From Azonexus sp. (lineage in GTDB: Bacteria > Pseudomonadota > Gammaproteobacteria > Burkholderiales > Rhodocyclaceae): a DNA stretch of 64,000 nucleotides. Location: the NCBI RefSeq assembly GCF_023150235.1, contig NZ_JAKLLH010000002.1, positions 1 to 64,000 on the forward strand. The letters run 5' to 3'. Below the pieces are notes generated by a model. That model ran no database searches and was not told where the DNA came from. It saw nothing but the letters and a program-made list of their open reading frames with translations. Of this stretch, positions 47,601 through 57,296 are shown piece by piece (position 1 is the first letter of the stretch; the number at the start of each line of letters is the position of its first letter). The position numbers and the translations under genes were made by a program.

Positions 47601-49337
47601 GATATTTTCCTTGCCTTCGTTGAGCGCCTGCAGCATGGCGCGTCGCTCGCTGATGTCCTCGATGATCCAGATCGCCGCCCTCTGGAATCCCGGAACATGC
47701 ACGCTCTGACCAACGATGCGTCCCCAGAATGGTCGGCTATCGTGCGAACGCAAAGGCCATTCGATTTCTCCATGGCCTTGGGCCAGCAGTTCGGGGGCAA
47801 TGCGCGCCGCAAAATCGCGGTAACTCTCCGGCGATGTGAAAACACATGCGGTTTCGGCCCCGAGCAGCCGCTCCCGATCGCCGTTGCCGAAGCGTTCCGC
47901 AAGCCAGCGATTGACCTGGATATACCTGCCGTCGCCGGTGAAGGCGATACCCAGAGGGACATTCTCGAGGATGATCCGCTGCTCCTCGCTGAGTGCCAGC
48001 CATTGCGCCTGCTGTTGCCGGGCTTGGGTGACATCCTCGATATAGCCGTTGTAAAGGGTGTCGCCATTGGCCAGCGGCATCGGCTCGGCGACACTGTGAA
48101 TCCAGCGCTCCCTGCCATCGATCTGGAGATGCAGATCGGTCGCCCAGGCTCGGCCCGTGGCTATGGCGGCTTGCAACGCTGCATCGTAGGCTTGTTGTTC
48201 CTCCAGGCTTGCGTAGCGGAAAATATTCCTGCGGTCGGAAGCGAGTTCTTCCGGCTGTATGCCAAGCAGCAAGGCCACTTGCCGGCTGTAGTAAGTCGCC
48301 CGGCGCCGCCCGCTTGCCGTACAGTAAAGCTGAAAAACACCGATCGGGGCATGGTCGGTGATCTGTTCCAGGCGCCGCTGGACCGTTCTGGCCTGAGCAC
48401 GGTTGCGCAGGGATTGCAGACTGAGGCCGGCGATCAGCAAGGTGGTCATGATTCCGGCAAAGAGGATCAACTGGGTCGTGCCCGAGCGGGGACTGCTCCA
48501 ACTGGCGCCGGAGCGGATTTCCAGCAGCCATTCGCGCCCGGGAAGGGAAATCTCCACCTCGTGCCTCAGTTCGCTTCCCGGAGTCGCTCCTTGCCCGTTG
48601 GCCAATGAGAAGAGCGCGTGCCGTCGCTCGCCGTCCTTTTCCTCGAGTTGCAACAGCAGATCGTTGCTTTCGGCATCGCGGTTAGCGCGCTGCATCAGGC
48701 CGTCGAGTTCGATCACCCCGAGCGCGATGCCGCGGATCATGTTCCGGCGCCCGTGTTCATCGTGCGGAACCGGCTGGGCATAAACCGGCTGGCCGATGCC
48801 GAACATGAGCCGGGGGCGGTCGGCCCGGCCGGAAGCAATCGCCACCGTTGCCAGTGGGCTGGCTTCGGCCACCGCGCGACGCAGTGGCGTTTCCTCGAAA
48901 GGCGCCACCGGCAGTTGCCCGAGTCGGCCGGGCAGGTCGAGTTCGGGAGAGAAAAATACGGGGAGCAGGGCGCCTTGTGCCGGAATCTCCCGCGCTGTCT
49001 CGTGCCATTGGTAGAAAATCAGGCTGTTCAGTCCCGGCGTCCGCTGCAGGGCCTCTCGGGCGTAGTAGGCGAATTCCCGTTCGCCGAGCATCGGCACCGA
49101 CTGCCAGAACCAGCCGCTGGCCTGGACGGTGAGCGTTGCCTTGTGGATATCTTCGGTCAGTTTTTCGCCCAGATGCCGTGCCGCGAGTTGGAAGCGGCGC
49201 TGGCTCTGTTCTTCGGCGAGATCACCGAAGAACAGGGCGGCTGCGGTAGTGAGCGCGAATCCGAGCAGCAGGATGAGCGACAGCCGCCAGAAATGGGCGG
49301 GGAGAAGCGGAGCCGGAAGAAGCCGCGATCTGCGCAT
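44649..49337 (-). CDS. Giant CHASE-PAS hybrid histidine kinase with two receivers and Hpt
   Basis: 1562 residues. Order: TM1 ([20 protein letters not shown]), CHASE-type periplasmic sensor to about residue 290, TM2 ([17 protein letters not shown]), then four PAS modules (for example [48 protein letters not shown]). HisKA follows ([19 protein letters not shown]), then HATPase_c ([24 protein letters not shown]), REC1 ([13 protein letters not shown]), REC2 ([13 protein letters not shown]) and Hpt ([13 protein letters not shown]). It has all parts of a phosphorelay and likely signals to the adjacent HD-GYP regulator. The ATG at 49337 follows GAGGGGG; longer readings lack a ribosome site. The signal is unknown. 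Confidence 0.93.
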   Translation of the reverse strand: MRRSRLLPAPLLPAHFWRLSLILLLGFALTTAAALFFGDLAEEQSQRRFQLAARHLGEKLTEDIHKATLTVQASGWFWQSVPMLGEREFAYYAREALQRTPGLNSLIFYQWHETAREIPAQGALLPVFFSPELDLPGRLGQLPVAPFEETPLRRAVAEASPLATVAIASGRADRPRLMFGIGQPVYAQPVPHDEHGRRNMIRGIALGVIELDGLMQRANRDAESNDLLLQLEEKDGERRHALFSLANGQGATPGSELRHEVEISLPGREWLLEIRSGASWSSPRSGTTQLILFAGIMTTLLIAGLSLQSLRNRAQARTVQRRLEQITDHAPIGVFQLYCTASGRRRATYYSRQVALLLGIQPEELASDRRNIFRYASLEEQQAYDAALQAAIATGRAWATDLHLQIDGRERWIHSVAEPMPLANGDTLYNGYIEDVTQARQQQAQWLALSEEQRIILENVPLGIAFTGDGRYIQVNRWLAERFGNGDRERLLGAETACVFTSPESYRDFAARIAPELLAQGHGEIEWPLRSHDSRPFWGRIVGQSVHVPGFQRAAIWIIEDISERRAMLQALNEGKENIEAMIAAPGLLVCILDEEGCILRINTAAARDLAATPESLSGRRLFDLYAAGVAGRRREIFHNSVAQGRPELFEDAIGKRHYDHSYYPVSNETGHVSRVVCVSRDISRRREAELAIERTSRRLDLAQEAADLGVFEYTPEDGWVHLDDRAAILVRGIPGDLHAPIADLLHDFDELDHAAILKLFTDLNTRNRWQFDAAVFWPGGKRHWLRFHGQLQASGEERRWIGVVQDISQQRQTEAALRQAKELAEQATRMKSDFLANMSHEIRTPMNAIIGMTHLVLKTGLNPQQKDYLGKIEISSQHLLGVINDILDFSKIEAGKLTLEEIPFELDGVLANVANLIQDKASAKGLELIFNVAADVPEYLSGDPLRLGQILLNFASNAVKFTEHGSIEIRIRQLQRDEESCLLRFEVSDTGIGLSGDAQEKLFQSFHQADSSTTRRYGGTGLGLAISRRLAEMMAGEVGVVSELGQGSCFWFTARLHPCVQPERARVLAPDLHERRVLLVDDNESALASLAANLRAMGLAVDTRGDGPSALEAVHLAAQAGQPYALLFIDWQMPGWSGIETAGRLQALALPRQPKLILITAFGREEAFRAAEAAGFQATLIKPINKSILFETIAGVLGQEEMRARPSLASHVPAAGISAYLQGKRILLVEDNELNQEVALGLLADSGATVDLAENGKIALDQVSATDYDLVLMDMQMPVMDGISATRLIRELENGRSLPIIAMTANALPSDRERCLAAGMNEHLAKPIDPEQLRALLLRYLPGDAPTRATPVVTTTPPADGLPEIPGLDTASGLKRVLGKTGAYLSLLRKFIANQADTDCRLRAACAAGDRETAVRLAHTLRSVAGNIGATDVMRLAGELESEILVGTGLAAGGPQALAPCAQALRDLLAALQTALDTIDPPPAPRSSLGDAMLNGDELRDLLRCLEQGDANASEFLEREASGLARLLGVAYREFATAVGNFDFELAHRLLLDALAHEEDR

Positions 49338-49428
49338 GGAACGCCCCCTCTGCTGTCTGGCCGGTCCGTGCAGTCGAGTCCTTCGGCTGCGTGAAAAACA
49401 GGTTCCGGGTGGGATTTGGGAAAACACC

Positions 49429-49443
49429 GCACTGTCGTGGTGA
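49429..49443 (+). promoter_or_regulatory. NtrC-like enhancer site upstream of nirB
   Basis: GCACT-GTCGT-GGTGA resembles the NtrC consensus GCAC(C/T)-N5-GGTGC. It lies about 75 bp upstream of the -24 element, a reasonable enhancer distance. One inferior base at the right edge keeps this tentative. Confidence 0.45.
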
Positions 49444-49616
49444 ATTCTAGCCCTGAAGCGGTGCATTTTCCCGTGCTTGAGGGCCGGATTTCGCCGAAAA
49501 ACGCTGCTAGACCGCTGGCACGGGGCTTGCTGAGTAGCTGGCAACACAGCGTCCGGCTACCAATCGGGGTGGCCGCAAGACCAGATTGTCGTGCGCTGAA
49601 TCGAATTCTAGCCCTG
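49442..49616. repeat. 14-bp direct repeats flanking the nirB sigma-54 promoter
   Basis: GAATTCTAGCCCTG occurs at 49442-49455 and again at 49603-49616, with 147 bp between them. Both copies are preceded by TGTCGTG. The sigma-54 promoter lies between them. The second copy falls in the leader just before nirB. Confidence 0.6.
49516..49531 (+). promoter_or_regulatory. Sigma-54 promoter of nirBDC
   Basis: TGGCACG-GGGC-TTGCT matches the -24/-12 consensus TGGCACG-N4-TTGCW exactly, including the GG and GC dinucleotides at the right spacing. It is about 105 bp before the nirB start. Use by sigma-54 with NtrC is inferred. Confidence 0.75.
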
Positions 49617-49635
49617 TATCCCCTCGGAGTTCATC

Positions 49636-52089
49636 ATGCAGAAACCCCGCCTCGTCCTGATCGGCAACGGCATGGCCGGTGTCCGGACCGTCGAAGAATT
49701 GCTCAAGATCGCACCGGATCGCTACGAGATCACCATCTTCGGCGCCGAGCCGCATCCCAACTACAACCGTATCCTGCTTTCCCCGGTTCTGGCCGGCGAA
49801 ATGCAAGTCAGGGAAATCGTTCTCAACGAGCTCGACTGGTATGCCGAGAATGGCATCCGTCTGCATGTCGGCAAGGAAGTGGTACGCATCGACCGCGTGG
49901 CTCGCAAGGTGATTGCCAGCGATGGCACCGAGGCCGCTTATGATCGCCTGCTGATCGCCACCGGCTCGACGCCTTTCATGCTTCCGGTTCCCGGCAACGA
50001 TCTGGCTGGCGTCATCGGTTATCGCGACATCAAGGATACCGATGAAATGATCGACGCTGCCACCCGTTATCGCCATGCGGTGGTGATCGGCGGTGGCCTG
50101 CTCGGCCTGGAGGCGGCGAACGGGCTCAAGTTGCGCGGCATGGACGTCACGGTGGTCCATCTTGGCCCCTGGTTGCTCGAACGCCAGCTCGACGAGGTCG
50201 CCGGCCGAATGCTGCAGAAATCACTGGAGGATAAAGGCCTCAAGTTCCTCTTGCAGAAACAGACCGAGGCCTTGCTTCCAGGCGAGGGGGGGCGGGTTGC
50301 CGGTGTGCGTTTCAAGGATGGGATGCAGATTCCGGCCGAGCTGGTGGTCATGGCCGCCGGCATCCGTCCCAACTACGCCCTGGCGGAAAAGTCGGGCATC
50401 TACTGCAATCGCGGCATCGTGGTCAACGACACGATGCAGACCTACGATCCCAAGGTTTACGCGGTCGGCGAATGCGTCAGCCATCGTGGTATTGCCTACG
50501 GCCTGGTCGCTCCTCTCTTCGAGCAGGCCAAGGTGGCGGCCAACCATCTCGCCAGCTACGGCATCGGGCGCTATTCCGGTTCGGTGACCTCGACCAAGCT
50601 CAAGGTGACCGGTATCGATCTCTTCTCGGCCGGCGAGTACATGGGGGGCGACGGTACCGAGGAAATCGTCCTCAACGACCCGCATGGCGGCGTCTACAAG
50701 AAGCTGGTGCTCAAGGAAAACAAGCTGGTCGGGGGCGTGATGTACGGCGATACGGCCGACGGCCCGTGGTACTTCCAACTCCTGAAGGATGGTCGCGATA
50801 TCCATGAAATACGCGATTCGCTGATTTTCGGCCAGTCGCGAGTCGGCGATGTGGGCCATGCCGGCAAAAACAAGGCCGCGGAGATGTCCGACTCGGCCGA
50901 GGTCTGCGGTTGTAACGGCGTGACGAAGGGCTGCATCGTCAAGGCAATCAAGGAAAAGGGTTTGTTTACCCTCGACGAGGTGAAAAAGCACACCAAGGCC
51001 GCCTCTTCCTGCGGTTCCTGTGCCGGCTTGGTCGAGCAGATCCTTGCCGCGACCATCGGCGGTGCCTACACCCCGGCGGCGTCGGACAAGAAGCCGGTCT
51101 GTGCCTGTACCGAGCATTCGCACCAGACCGTGCGCACGGCGATCCGCGACTTGAAACTGACAAGCAAGGAAGAGGTTTTTTCGGCTTTGAACTGGTCGAC
51201 CGTGGATGGCTGCGACAAGTGTCGTCCGGCGGTCAACTATTACCTGATTTCGACCTGGCCGCATCTGGCCAAGGACGATCCGCAATCGCGACTGATCAAC
51301 GAGCGTTCGCACGCCAATATCCAGAAGGACGGCACCTATTCGGTCGTGCCGCGCATGTGGGGGGGGCTGACCTCGCCCGCCGAATTGCGCGCGATTGCCG
51401 ATGTGGCTGAAAAGTACCAGGTGCCGACGGTGAAAATGACCGGCGGTGCCCGAGTCGATCTGCTGGGGATCAAGAAGGAAGACCTGCCCAATGTCTGGGC
51501 CGATCTCAACGCGGCGGGGATGGTTTCCGGCCATGCCTACGGCAAGTCGATCCGCACGGTGAAAACTTGCGTTGGTGCCGAGCACTGCCGTTTCGGTACC
51601 CAGAAATCGATGGACATGGGGATCAAGCTGGAGCGCATGCTGTTCGACATGTATGCGCCGCACAAGGTCAAGCTGGCCGTCTCCGGTTGTCCGCGCAACT
51701 GTGCCGAAGCCGGGATCAAGGATGTGGGCGTGATCGGCGTCGATTCCGGCTACGAGTTGTACGTCGGCGGCAACGGCGGTATCAAGACCGAGGTCGCGCA
51801 ATTCCTCTGCAAGGTGACGAGCGACGAGGAGGTCATGGAATACGCCGGGGCCTTCCTGCAACTCTATCGCGAGGAAGGCTGGTATCTCGAGCGGACCTGC
51901 CACTACCTGGAACGGGTCGGGCTGGACTACGTCAAGGGCCGCATCGTCGAGGATGAAGAGGGACGCAAGCTCCTGCAGCAGCGCCTGCTCGATTCGCTCG
52001 CGCATGCCCGCGATCCCTGGGAGAGCAGCCGCGAGCCGCAACCGGTCAAGCAATTCATTCCCATCGTGCCGATTACGGTCGACGCCTGA
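49636..52089 (+). CDS. nirB: Nitrite reductase [NAD(P)H] large subunit
   Basis: 817 residues. The N-terminal FAD/NAD(P)H half starts LVLIGNGMAGVRTVEELL, with VVIGGGLLGLEAANGLKL for NAD binding. A BFD-type [2Fe-2S] domain follows (CGCNGVTKGCIV, SSCGSCAGLVEQIL). The C-terminal half is the siroheme/[4Fe-4S] reductase with CVGAEHCRFGTQ and SGCPRNCAEAG (C-x5-C and C-x3-C). It reduces nitrite to ammonium in the cytoplasm for assimilation. It is first in nirB-nirD-nirC behind the sigma-54 promoter. Confidence 0.97.
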   Translation: MQKPRLVLIGNGMAGVRTVEELLKIAPDRYEITIFGAEPHPNYNRILLSPVLAGEMQVREIVLNELDWYAENGIRLHVGKEVVRIDRVARKVIASDGTEAAYDRLLIATGSTPFMLPVPGNDLAGVIGYRDIKDTDEMIDAATRYRHAVVIGGGLLGLEAANGLKLRGMDVTVVHLGPWLLERQLDEVAGRMLQKSLEDKGLKFLLQKQTEALLPGEGGRVAGVRFKDGMQIPAELVVMAAGIRPNYALAEKSGIYCNRGIVVNDTMQTYDPKVYAVGECVSHRGIAYGLVAPLFEQAKVAANHLASYGIGRYSGSVTSTKLKVTGIDLFSAGEYMGGDGTEEIVLNDPHGGVYKKLVLKENKLVGGVMYGDTADGPWYFQLLKDGRDIHEIRDSLIFGQSRVGDVGHAGKNKAAEMSDSAEVCGCNGVTKGCIVKAIKEKGLFTLDEVKKHTKAASSCGSCAGLVEQILAATIGGAYTPAASDKKPVCACTEHSHQTVRTAIRDLKLTSKEEVFSALNWSTVDGCDKCRPAVNYYLISTWPHLAKDDPQSRLINERSHANIQKDGTYSVVPRMWGGLTSPAELRAIADVAEKYQVPTVKMTGGARVDLLGIKKEDLPNVWADLNAAGMVSGHAYGKSIRTVKTCVGAEHCRFGTQKSMDMGIKLERMLFDMYAPHKVKLAVSGCPRNCAEAGIKDVGVIGVDSGYELYVGGNGGIKTEVAQFLCKVTSDEEVMEYAGAFLQLYREEGWYLERTCHYLERVGLDYVKGRIVEDEEGRKLLQQRLLDSLAHARDPWESSREPQPVKQFIPIVPITVDA

Positions 52090-52116
52090 ATATCGTCAAA
52101 AACAGAGGAAAACATC

Positions 52117-52428
52117 ATGCATCACTGGAAACTGATTTGCCCGCTTGAAGACATTCCGCGCCAGGGTTCGCGCATCGTCCGTCCGCAGGATGGCGACGAC
52201 ATCGCCGTTTTTCGCACCGCCGACGATGCGGTCTTCGCCCTGCACGACAAGTGCCCGCACAAGGGGGGGCCGCTGTCGCAGGGGTTGGTGCACGGTCACA
52301 AGGTGACCTGCCCCCTGCATGGCTGGAACATCGGCCTGGAGGACGGTCAGGCTGTGGCCCCGGATGTCGGCCACTGCGACCGCTTCGAGGTCAAGGTCGA
52401 GAACGGCCAAGTGTATCTCGCGCTATGA
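52117..52428 (+). CDS. nirD: Nitrite reductase [NAD(P)H] small subunit
   Basis: 103 residues with a Rieske-type fold. The cluster ligands are present in KCPHKGGPLSQG and TCPLHGWNIGLEDG, so it should hold a [2Fe-2S] centre, unlike E. coli NirD, which lacks it. It partners NirB. It lies 27 bp after nirB with GAGGAAA upstream of the start. Confidence 0.95.
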   Translation: MHHWKLICPLEDIPRQGSRIVRPQDGDDIAVFRTADDAVFALHDKCPHKGGPLSQGLVHGHKVTCPLHGWNIGLEDGQAVAPDVGHCDRFEVKVENGQVYLAL

Positions 52429-52486
52429 ACGACAGCCGCCGATTCCTGTAGGCGGCAACCCGATTTTTTTTACTGAGGACGATCCC

Positions 52487-53296
52487 ATGTCATATCTTGC
52501 CCCAACCGAGTTCGTTACCAAGATGGTCGATGCCGGCGAGTCGAAGTTGTTCATGTCGACACGCGACACCTTGATCCGTGCCTATATGGCCGGCGCCATT
52601 CTGGCGCTGGCGGCAGCCTTCGCCGTCACGGTATCGGTCAATACCGGCAATCCGCTGATCGGCGCCCTGCTTTTCCCGGTCGGCTTCTGCATGCTCTACC
52701 TGCTCGGTTTCGACCTGCTCACCGGCGTATTCACGCTGGCTCCGCTGGCGGTGCTGGACAGGCGTCCCGGAGCTACCTGGGGAGGCGTGATGCGTAACTG
52801 GTCGCTGGTGTTCACCGGTAATTTCGCCGGTGCCCTGACCGTTGCCGTATTCATGGCCATCATTTTCACCAACGGCTTCAGTGAGGCGCCCAACGCCGTC
52901 GGCCAGAAGATCGGCCATATCGGCGAGGGCCGTACCCTCGGTTACGCCGCTCACGGCGCCGCCGGGATGCTGACCCTGTTCATCCGTGCCGTGATGTGTA
53001 ACTGGATGGTCTCGACCGGCGTGGTTGCCGCCATGATGTCCACCTCCGTTTCCGGCAAGGTCATGGCGATGTGGATGCCGATCCTGGTCTTCTTCTACAT
53101 GGGCTTCGAGCACAGCATCGTCAATATGTACCTGTTCCCGTCCGGCCTGATGCTCGGTGGCAACTTCACCTTCATGGACTACATGATCTGGAACGAAATT
53201 CCGACCGTGCTCGGCAACCTGGTCGGCGGGCTGACCTTTGTCGGCGCCACGCTCTACTCGACGCATTACCGGACCGCGCCGAAGCGTACCGCCTGA
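52487..53296 (+). CDS. nirC: Formate/nitrite channel NirC
   Basis: 269 residues of the FNT family with six membrane helices. Typical segments are GNPLIGALLFPVGFCMLYL, LLTGVFTLAPLAVLDRR, RNWSLVFTGNFAGALTV, VMCNWMVSTGV and FEHSIVNMYLFPSGLM. It probably passes nitrite into the cytoplasm for NirBD. The start with GAGGAC upstream is at 52487. It is the last gene before a terminator. Confidence 0.93.
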   Translation: MSYLAPTEFVTKMVDAGESKLFMSTRDTLIRAYMAGAILALAAAFAVTVSVNTGNPLIGALLFPVGFCMLYLLGFDLLTGVFTLAPLAVLDRRPGATWGGVMRNWSLVFTGNFAGALTVAVFMAIIFTNGFSEAPNAVGQKIGHIGEGRTLGYAAHGAAGMLTLFIRAVMCNWMVSTGVVAAMMSTSVSGKVMAMWMPILVFFYMGFEHSIVNMYLFPSGLMLGGNFTFMDYMIWNEIPTVLGNLVGGLTFVGATLYSTHYRTAPKRTA

Positions 53297-53315
53297 TTCT
53301 GGCGCATTCCTTTCC

Positions 53316-53345
53316 GGCCCCTGCCTGATCGGCCAGGGGCCTTTT
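53316..53345 (+). terminator. Rho-independent terminator after nirC
   Basis: GGCCCCTG and CAGGGGCC pair across ten bases and are followed by TTTT. It lies 20 bp after nirC and separates it from the phosphatase/kinase gene, though with only four T termination may be partial. Confidence 0.75.
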
Positions 53346-53367
53346 GCATGCAAGCGGAGGCGTGGCG

Positions 53368-55083
53368 ATGAGTGAGTGTTTGAAGGTTGCGGTCGGGCAA
53401 TACTCCGACAAGGGGCGCAAGCCGGCCAATCAGGATTTTCATGGGGCGTACATTCCGTCCGAGCCGCAATTGAGCAGCAAGGGGATCGCGCTGGCAATTG
53501 CCGACGGCATCAGCAGTAGCGAGGTCAGTCTGGAAGCGGCACAAGTCGCCGTGCGTGCCTTTCTTGAAGATTACTACTGCACTTCCGATGCCTGGTCGGT
53601 CAAAACCTCCGGTCAGCATGTGCTGGGCGCGACCAACTCCTGGCTGCATGCCCAGACCCTGCAGCGTCATGACCGCGAGCGCGGTTATGTCTGCACTTTC
53701 AGCGGGATGATCGTCAAATCGGCGACTGCCCATCTTTTCCATGTGGGCGATGCGCGCATCTGCAAACTGGTGAATGGCAGCCTCGAAACACTGACCGAGG
53801 AACACCGGCTGCGGCTTTCCGCCGAGGAGAATTATCTGGCGCGAGCCCTGGGCATGGACCGGCGCATCGATATCGATTACCGCAGCATCCCCTTGGGCGG
53901 CGGTGAGATTTTTTTGCTGATGACCGATGGCGTTCATGAATTCATCGATGCCGCCTTTGTTGCCGCCGCCATGGCCGAGGCGCCCGACCTTGACGCCGCT
54001 GCCCGCCGGATTGGCGAGGAAGCCTGGCAGCGCGGCAGCGGCGATAACCTGACGGTGCAGATACTGCGCATCGAAAGCCTGCCGCCGCCGGAGTCGAATG
54101 AGCTCTACCGCCAGATTTCGGAACTGCCCTACCCGCCACCGCTCGATGCCCGCATGGAATTCGACGGCTACCAGATCGTCCGCCCGTTGAAGACGAGCGC
54201 CCGCAGTCATATCTATCTGGCGGTTGATCGTGAGAGCGGCGAGCGGGTGGTGATCAAGACGCCTTCGGTCGATCAGCGGGACAGCCCGGCTTATCTGGAG
54301 CGTTTTCTTCTCGAGGAGTGGATCGCCCGGCGCATCAACAGCCCGCACGTACTCAAGCCCTGCTCGCAGACCCGCAAGCGCAATTACATTTACGTCGTCA
54401 CCGAATACATCGACGGTCAAACCCTGGCGCAGTGGATGATCGATAATCCGCGCCCCGACCTGGCCAGCGTACGTAAATTGCTGGAACAGATTGCCCGGGG
54501 TTTGCAGGCCTTCCACCGGCTGGAAATGGTTTACCAGGATCTGAAGCCGGACAACATCATGATCGATGCCAGCGGCACGGTGAAGATCATCGATTTCGGA
54601 GCGACTCGCGTGGCCGGGATCGAGGAAATCGCGACTCCGATCGAGCAGATCAATCTGCTGGGTGCTGCACAGTACGCCGCACCCGAATATTTTCTCGGCG
54701 AACTCGGTTCGCCGCGTTCCGATCTGTTCTCGCTGGCGGTGATCGCCTACCAGATGCTTTCCGGTCGTCTGCCTTATGCCGGCGAGGTGCCGCGCACACG
54801 GACGCGGGCGGCACAGAAAAAACTGGTTTACCGCAGTGTGCTCAGCGACGATCGCGAAATACCCAGCTGGATCGACGATGCCATTCGCCGGGCGGTGCAT
54901 CCCGATCCGCTGGCGCGTTACGAAGAACTCTCCGAATTCATCTACGACCTGCACCATCCCAATCCGGCCTTTACTCATCGAGCGAGAACGGCGCTGGTGG
55001 AACGCAATCCCCTGTTGTTCTGGAAAGGAAGCTCGCTTCTGCTTCTGCTCCTGCTGCTCTGGTCGCTGGCCACGCATCACTGA
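53368..55083 (+). CDS. PP2C phosphatase / serine-threonine kinase fusion
   Basis: 571 residues. The N-terminal 240 form a PP2C phosphatase: KPANQDFHG, ALAIADGISSSEVS, FHVGDARICKL, LMTDGVHEFID and SGDNLTVQIL give the metal-binding aspartates. The kinase domain runs from about residue 265 to 530: VVIKTPS with Lys, MVYQDLKPDNIMID as catalytic loop, IIDFGATR as DFG, and APEYF. The Gly-rich loop is LKTSARSHIYLA, without GxGxxG, and HRD is YQD. A C-terminal membrane anchor (SSLLLLLLLLWSLA) ends it. GCGGAGG precedes the ATG. A similar gene lies by nitrite/nitrate assimilation genes in pseudomonads, so it may regulate nirBDC or the transporter. Confidence 0.9.
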   Translation: MSECLKVAVGQYSDKGRKPANQDFHGAYIPSEPQLSSKGIALAIADGISSSEVSLEAAQVAVRAFLEDYYCTSDAWSVKTSGQHVLGATNSWLHAQTLQRHDRERGYVCTFSGMIVKSATAHLFHVGDARICKLVNGSLETLTEEHRLRLSAEENYLARALGMDRRIDIDYRSIPLGGGEIFLLMTDGVHEFIDAAFVAAAMAEAPDLDAAARRIGEEAWQRGSGDNLTVQILRIESLPPPESNELYRQISELPYPPPLDARMEFDGYQIVRPLKTSARSHIYLAVDRESGERVVIKTPSVDQRDSPAYLERFLLEEWIARRINSPHVLKPCSQTRKRNYIYVVTEYIDGQTLAQWMIDNPRPDLASVRKLLEQIARGLQAFHRLEMVYQDLKPDNIMIDASGTVKIIDFGATRVAGIEEIATPIEQINLLGAAQYAAPEYFLGELGSPRSDLFSLAVIAYQMLSGRLPYAGEVPRTRTRAAQKKLVYRSVLSDDREIPSWIDDAIRRAVHPDPLARYEELSEFIYDLHHPNPAFTHRARTALVERNPLLFWKGSSLLLLLLLLWSLATHH

Positions 55084-55519
55084 GTCCCGCGAACGCAGGC
55101 ATGCACCAAGGGCGGGGGCGGTGCTGCGCTCGCGCACTGCCCGGGTGCGGCTTGTCCGTTCCGCGCAGCCCTTGCCTGCCGGGTCGGGGTGCCCGGCGGA
55201 AGTCGGCGGCAAAACCCGCTTTGCTCCCGGTGGACAGCGATTGCGCCTAAGCCGGCTTGCGTCGGCTCGATACCGCCAAGTCGGACACACTCCCAATGTG
55301 CTAGTGCTTCATGGCTATGGCATGACCGTTGCTTACTTTCGCTAGCGTGAAATGTTTTCCCCCATTTTCCCCCATTGCATCTTTTTCGGAGTCGATGATG
55401 AGCCCAGTCTCTGAGCGGCAGCCGCCCGGCGTGTGCCACGGTTTGTCTTTCCTGCCGTCCTGCCTGTTTCGTGGCACACAGACCCTTGCAGCCATTTCCA
55501 ATCGCGGCGGGGAAGGGCG
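55084..55519. other. Gap before a chemoreceptor gene, no gene seen
   Basis: 436 bp with only short unconvincing frames. The first half is GC-rich; the second half contains two adjacent CCCCCATT copies in ATGTTTTCCCCCATTTTC (55357-55374) and probably holds the receptor's promoter. No tRNA or terminator is apparent. Confidence 0.4.
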
Positions 55520-57163
55520 ATGAGGAACTGGAGCCTGAAACAGCAGTTTTTACTCTTGCTGCTTGTGCTGGCGCTGGGTTTCTCCCTCTGTGCCGTATGG
55601 GTATTTCGTACCTTGCAGCAGGTGCGGATCGGGAGCGATGCCTACCAGGAAGTGATCTATTCCAAGGACGTCATCGCCGACGTGCTGCCGCCGCCGCTCT
55701 ACCTGATCGAATCCTACCTGGTCGTGCTGGAGGCGGCGGCCGCGCACGGAGAGGAGAAATTGCCCGTCCTGCGGGAGCGTTTTGCCCAGTTGGAGAAGGA
55801 GTATCGCGACCGCCACCTTTACTGGCAGCCCATTGCCCTGAGGGCCGACCTGAAGGCGGCTTTGCTGACAGCCTCGTTTGCCCCGGCCACGGCTTTCTAC
55901 CAGGAGGCGGGTGGCGCATTTTTTCCGGCTGCGGCGGCCGGCAATCGGGCGGCGCTGCAAGCCAGCCTCGATAAATTACAGGTACTTTATAAAACGCATC
56001 GGGCCGAGGTTGACCGTGTCGTTGCGCTGGCTGGCGCATTCAATCAGCAGGCGGAGAAGGAGGCGGTCGAACTGGTGGGCTCCAGTCAGTGGTCGCTCGT
56101 GCTGCTGGCATCGTTGATCGTCTCCGTCAGCCTGGCACTGCTATTGGTCATCGCCCTCGGCGTGTATCGGCAATTGGGGGGCGAGCCCGCGCTTGCGCTG
56201 AGCATGGCACGCCACATCGCCGCCGGTAACCTGGCGCTTTTGCCGGCAGCGGCCGGCGCCCGCCACGGCGTGCTTGGAGAAATGGAAAAAATGCGTGGCG
56301 GCCTGGTCGAATTGGTGCGCAATATTCGGGCGGCGGTCTCGCGCCTGGAGGCGACCGTGCCGGAATTGATCCAGGTGGCCGACTCGGTACAAAGCGTGGC
56401 GCATTGCCAGTCGGATGCCGCACAGCGCATGGCCGCCGCAACCGAGCAACTGAATGTCAGCATCGCCGAGTCGTCCTCGGTCGCCAGCGATACCCATGGC
56501 CACATCGATAGCGGGCAGGCGCTGACCGAAGCCGGCAGCGACCGGATCGACAGGACCGTGCGCGAGATGGCGCGCATTGTCGAACTGGTACGGACGACCT
56601 CCTGCGAGGTCGAGTCGCTGGGTCGGCGTTCGGGAGAAATTTCCGCCGTAACCGGCGTGATCCAGGATATTGCCGATCAGACCAATCTACTGGCCCTGAA
56701 CGCAGCCATCGAGGCGGCGCGAGCCGGTGAAAGCGGTCGCGGTTTTGCCGTGGTTGCCGACGAGGTTCGCAAGCTGGCAGAGAGAACCGCTTCCTCGACG
56801 CGTGAAATCGCCGCGACGGTGGCGGCGATTCAGAAGGATACCGACGACGTTTCCAGCTCGATCTCGGGGGCGGTGGCTCAGGCGGATTCGGTGATGGGAC
56901 TTGGGCAGGAGGCGGGAGCGGCGATTGCGTCGATTCGCGAAATGACGACGGCGCTGGTCGCCGCGATGGAAGAGATGAGCGGCGCCCTGCGCGAACAGGG
57001 CGTGGCCAGCCGCGATATCGCCGTGCAGGTCGAGCAACTCTCGCAGCAGGCGGAGTACCTGGCGGGCAGTGCCGGCCTGAATACCGGGCAGGCCCGGCTG
57101 ATTCAATCCCTGGCGCGGGATCTGGCGGCCAGCTTGGGGCGCTTTTCGCTGGATGAGTCTTGA
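55520..57163 (+). CDS. Methyl-accepting chemotaxis protein
   Basis: 547 residues. TM1 ([20 protein letters not shown]), a ~160-residue helical periplasmic region without cysteines or clear Cache signs (probably a four-helix bundle), TM2 ([19 protein letters not shown]), then a HAMP-like part. The signalling domain carries the tip [20 protein letters not shown] and [27 protein letters not shown] precedes the ATG. The ligand is unknown. It is likely monocistronic. Confidence 0.92.
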   Translation: MRNWSLKQQFLLLLLVLALGFSLCAVWVFRTLQQVRIGSDAYQEVIYSKDVIADVLPPPLYLIESYLVVLEAAAAHGEEKLPVLRERFAQLEKEYRDRHLYWQPIALRADLKAALLTASFAPATAFYQEAGGAFFPAAAAGNRAALQASLDKLQVLYKTHRAEVDRVVALAGAFNQQAEKEAVELVGSSQWSLVLLASLIVSVSLALLLVIALGVYRQLGGEPALALSMARHIAAGNLALLPAAAGARHGVLGEMEKMRGGLVELVRNIRAAVSRLEATVPELIQVADSVQSVAHCQSDAAQRMAAATEQLNVSIAESSSVASDTHGHIDSGQALTEAGSDRIDRTVREMARIVELVRTTSCEVESLGRRSGEISAVTGVIQDIADQTNLLALNAAIEAARAGESGRGFAVVADEVRKLAERTASSTREIAATVAAIQKDTDDVSSSISGAVAQADSVMGLGQEAGAAIASIREMTTALVAAMEEMSGALREQGVASRDIAVQVEQLSQQAEYLAGSAGLNTGQARLIQSLARDLAASLGRFSLDES

Positions 57164-57296
57164 GTTTCAGGCTGTTCGGGAGGCGGAATCCCTTTCGGAT
57201 TGCGGTTTCACGGATTGAGCGAATAGAATCCCCACGCCCGCTGGCGCATGCCTGCCGGGCTTTTTCCTAACCGCTATTTACCGCTTGAGAACCGAT

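Larger units (their letters stand above)
49338..49635. promoter_or_regulatory. Divergent region between the hybrid kinase and nirB
   Basis: 298 bp without a gene. It contains a duplicated GAATTCTAGCCCTG motif (49442-49455, 49603-49616), an NtrC-like dyad (49429-49443) and a sigma-54 promoter (49516-49531), all on the nirB side. No convincing sigma-70 promoter for nirB was seen. Confidence 0.6.

Noticed and set aside
45549-48608. A 1019-codon open frame on the plus strand opposite the hybrid kinase
   Set aside because: GC-rich third positions of the kinase codons keep the antisense frame open. The translation has no domain, no ribosome site and composition typical of antisense shadows.
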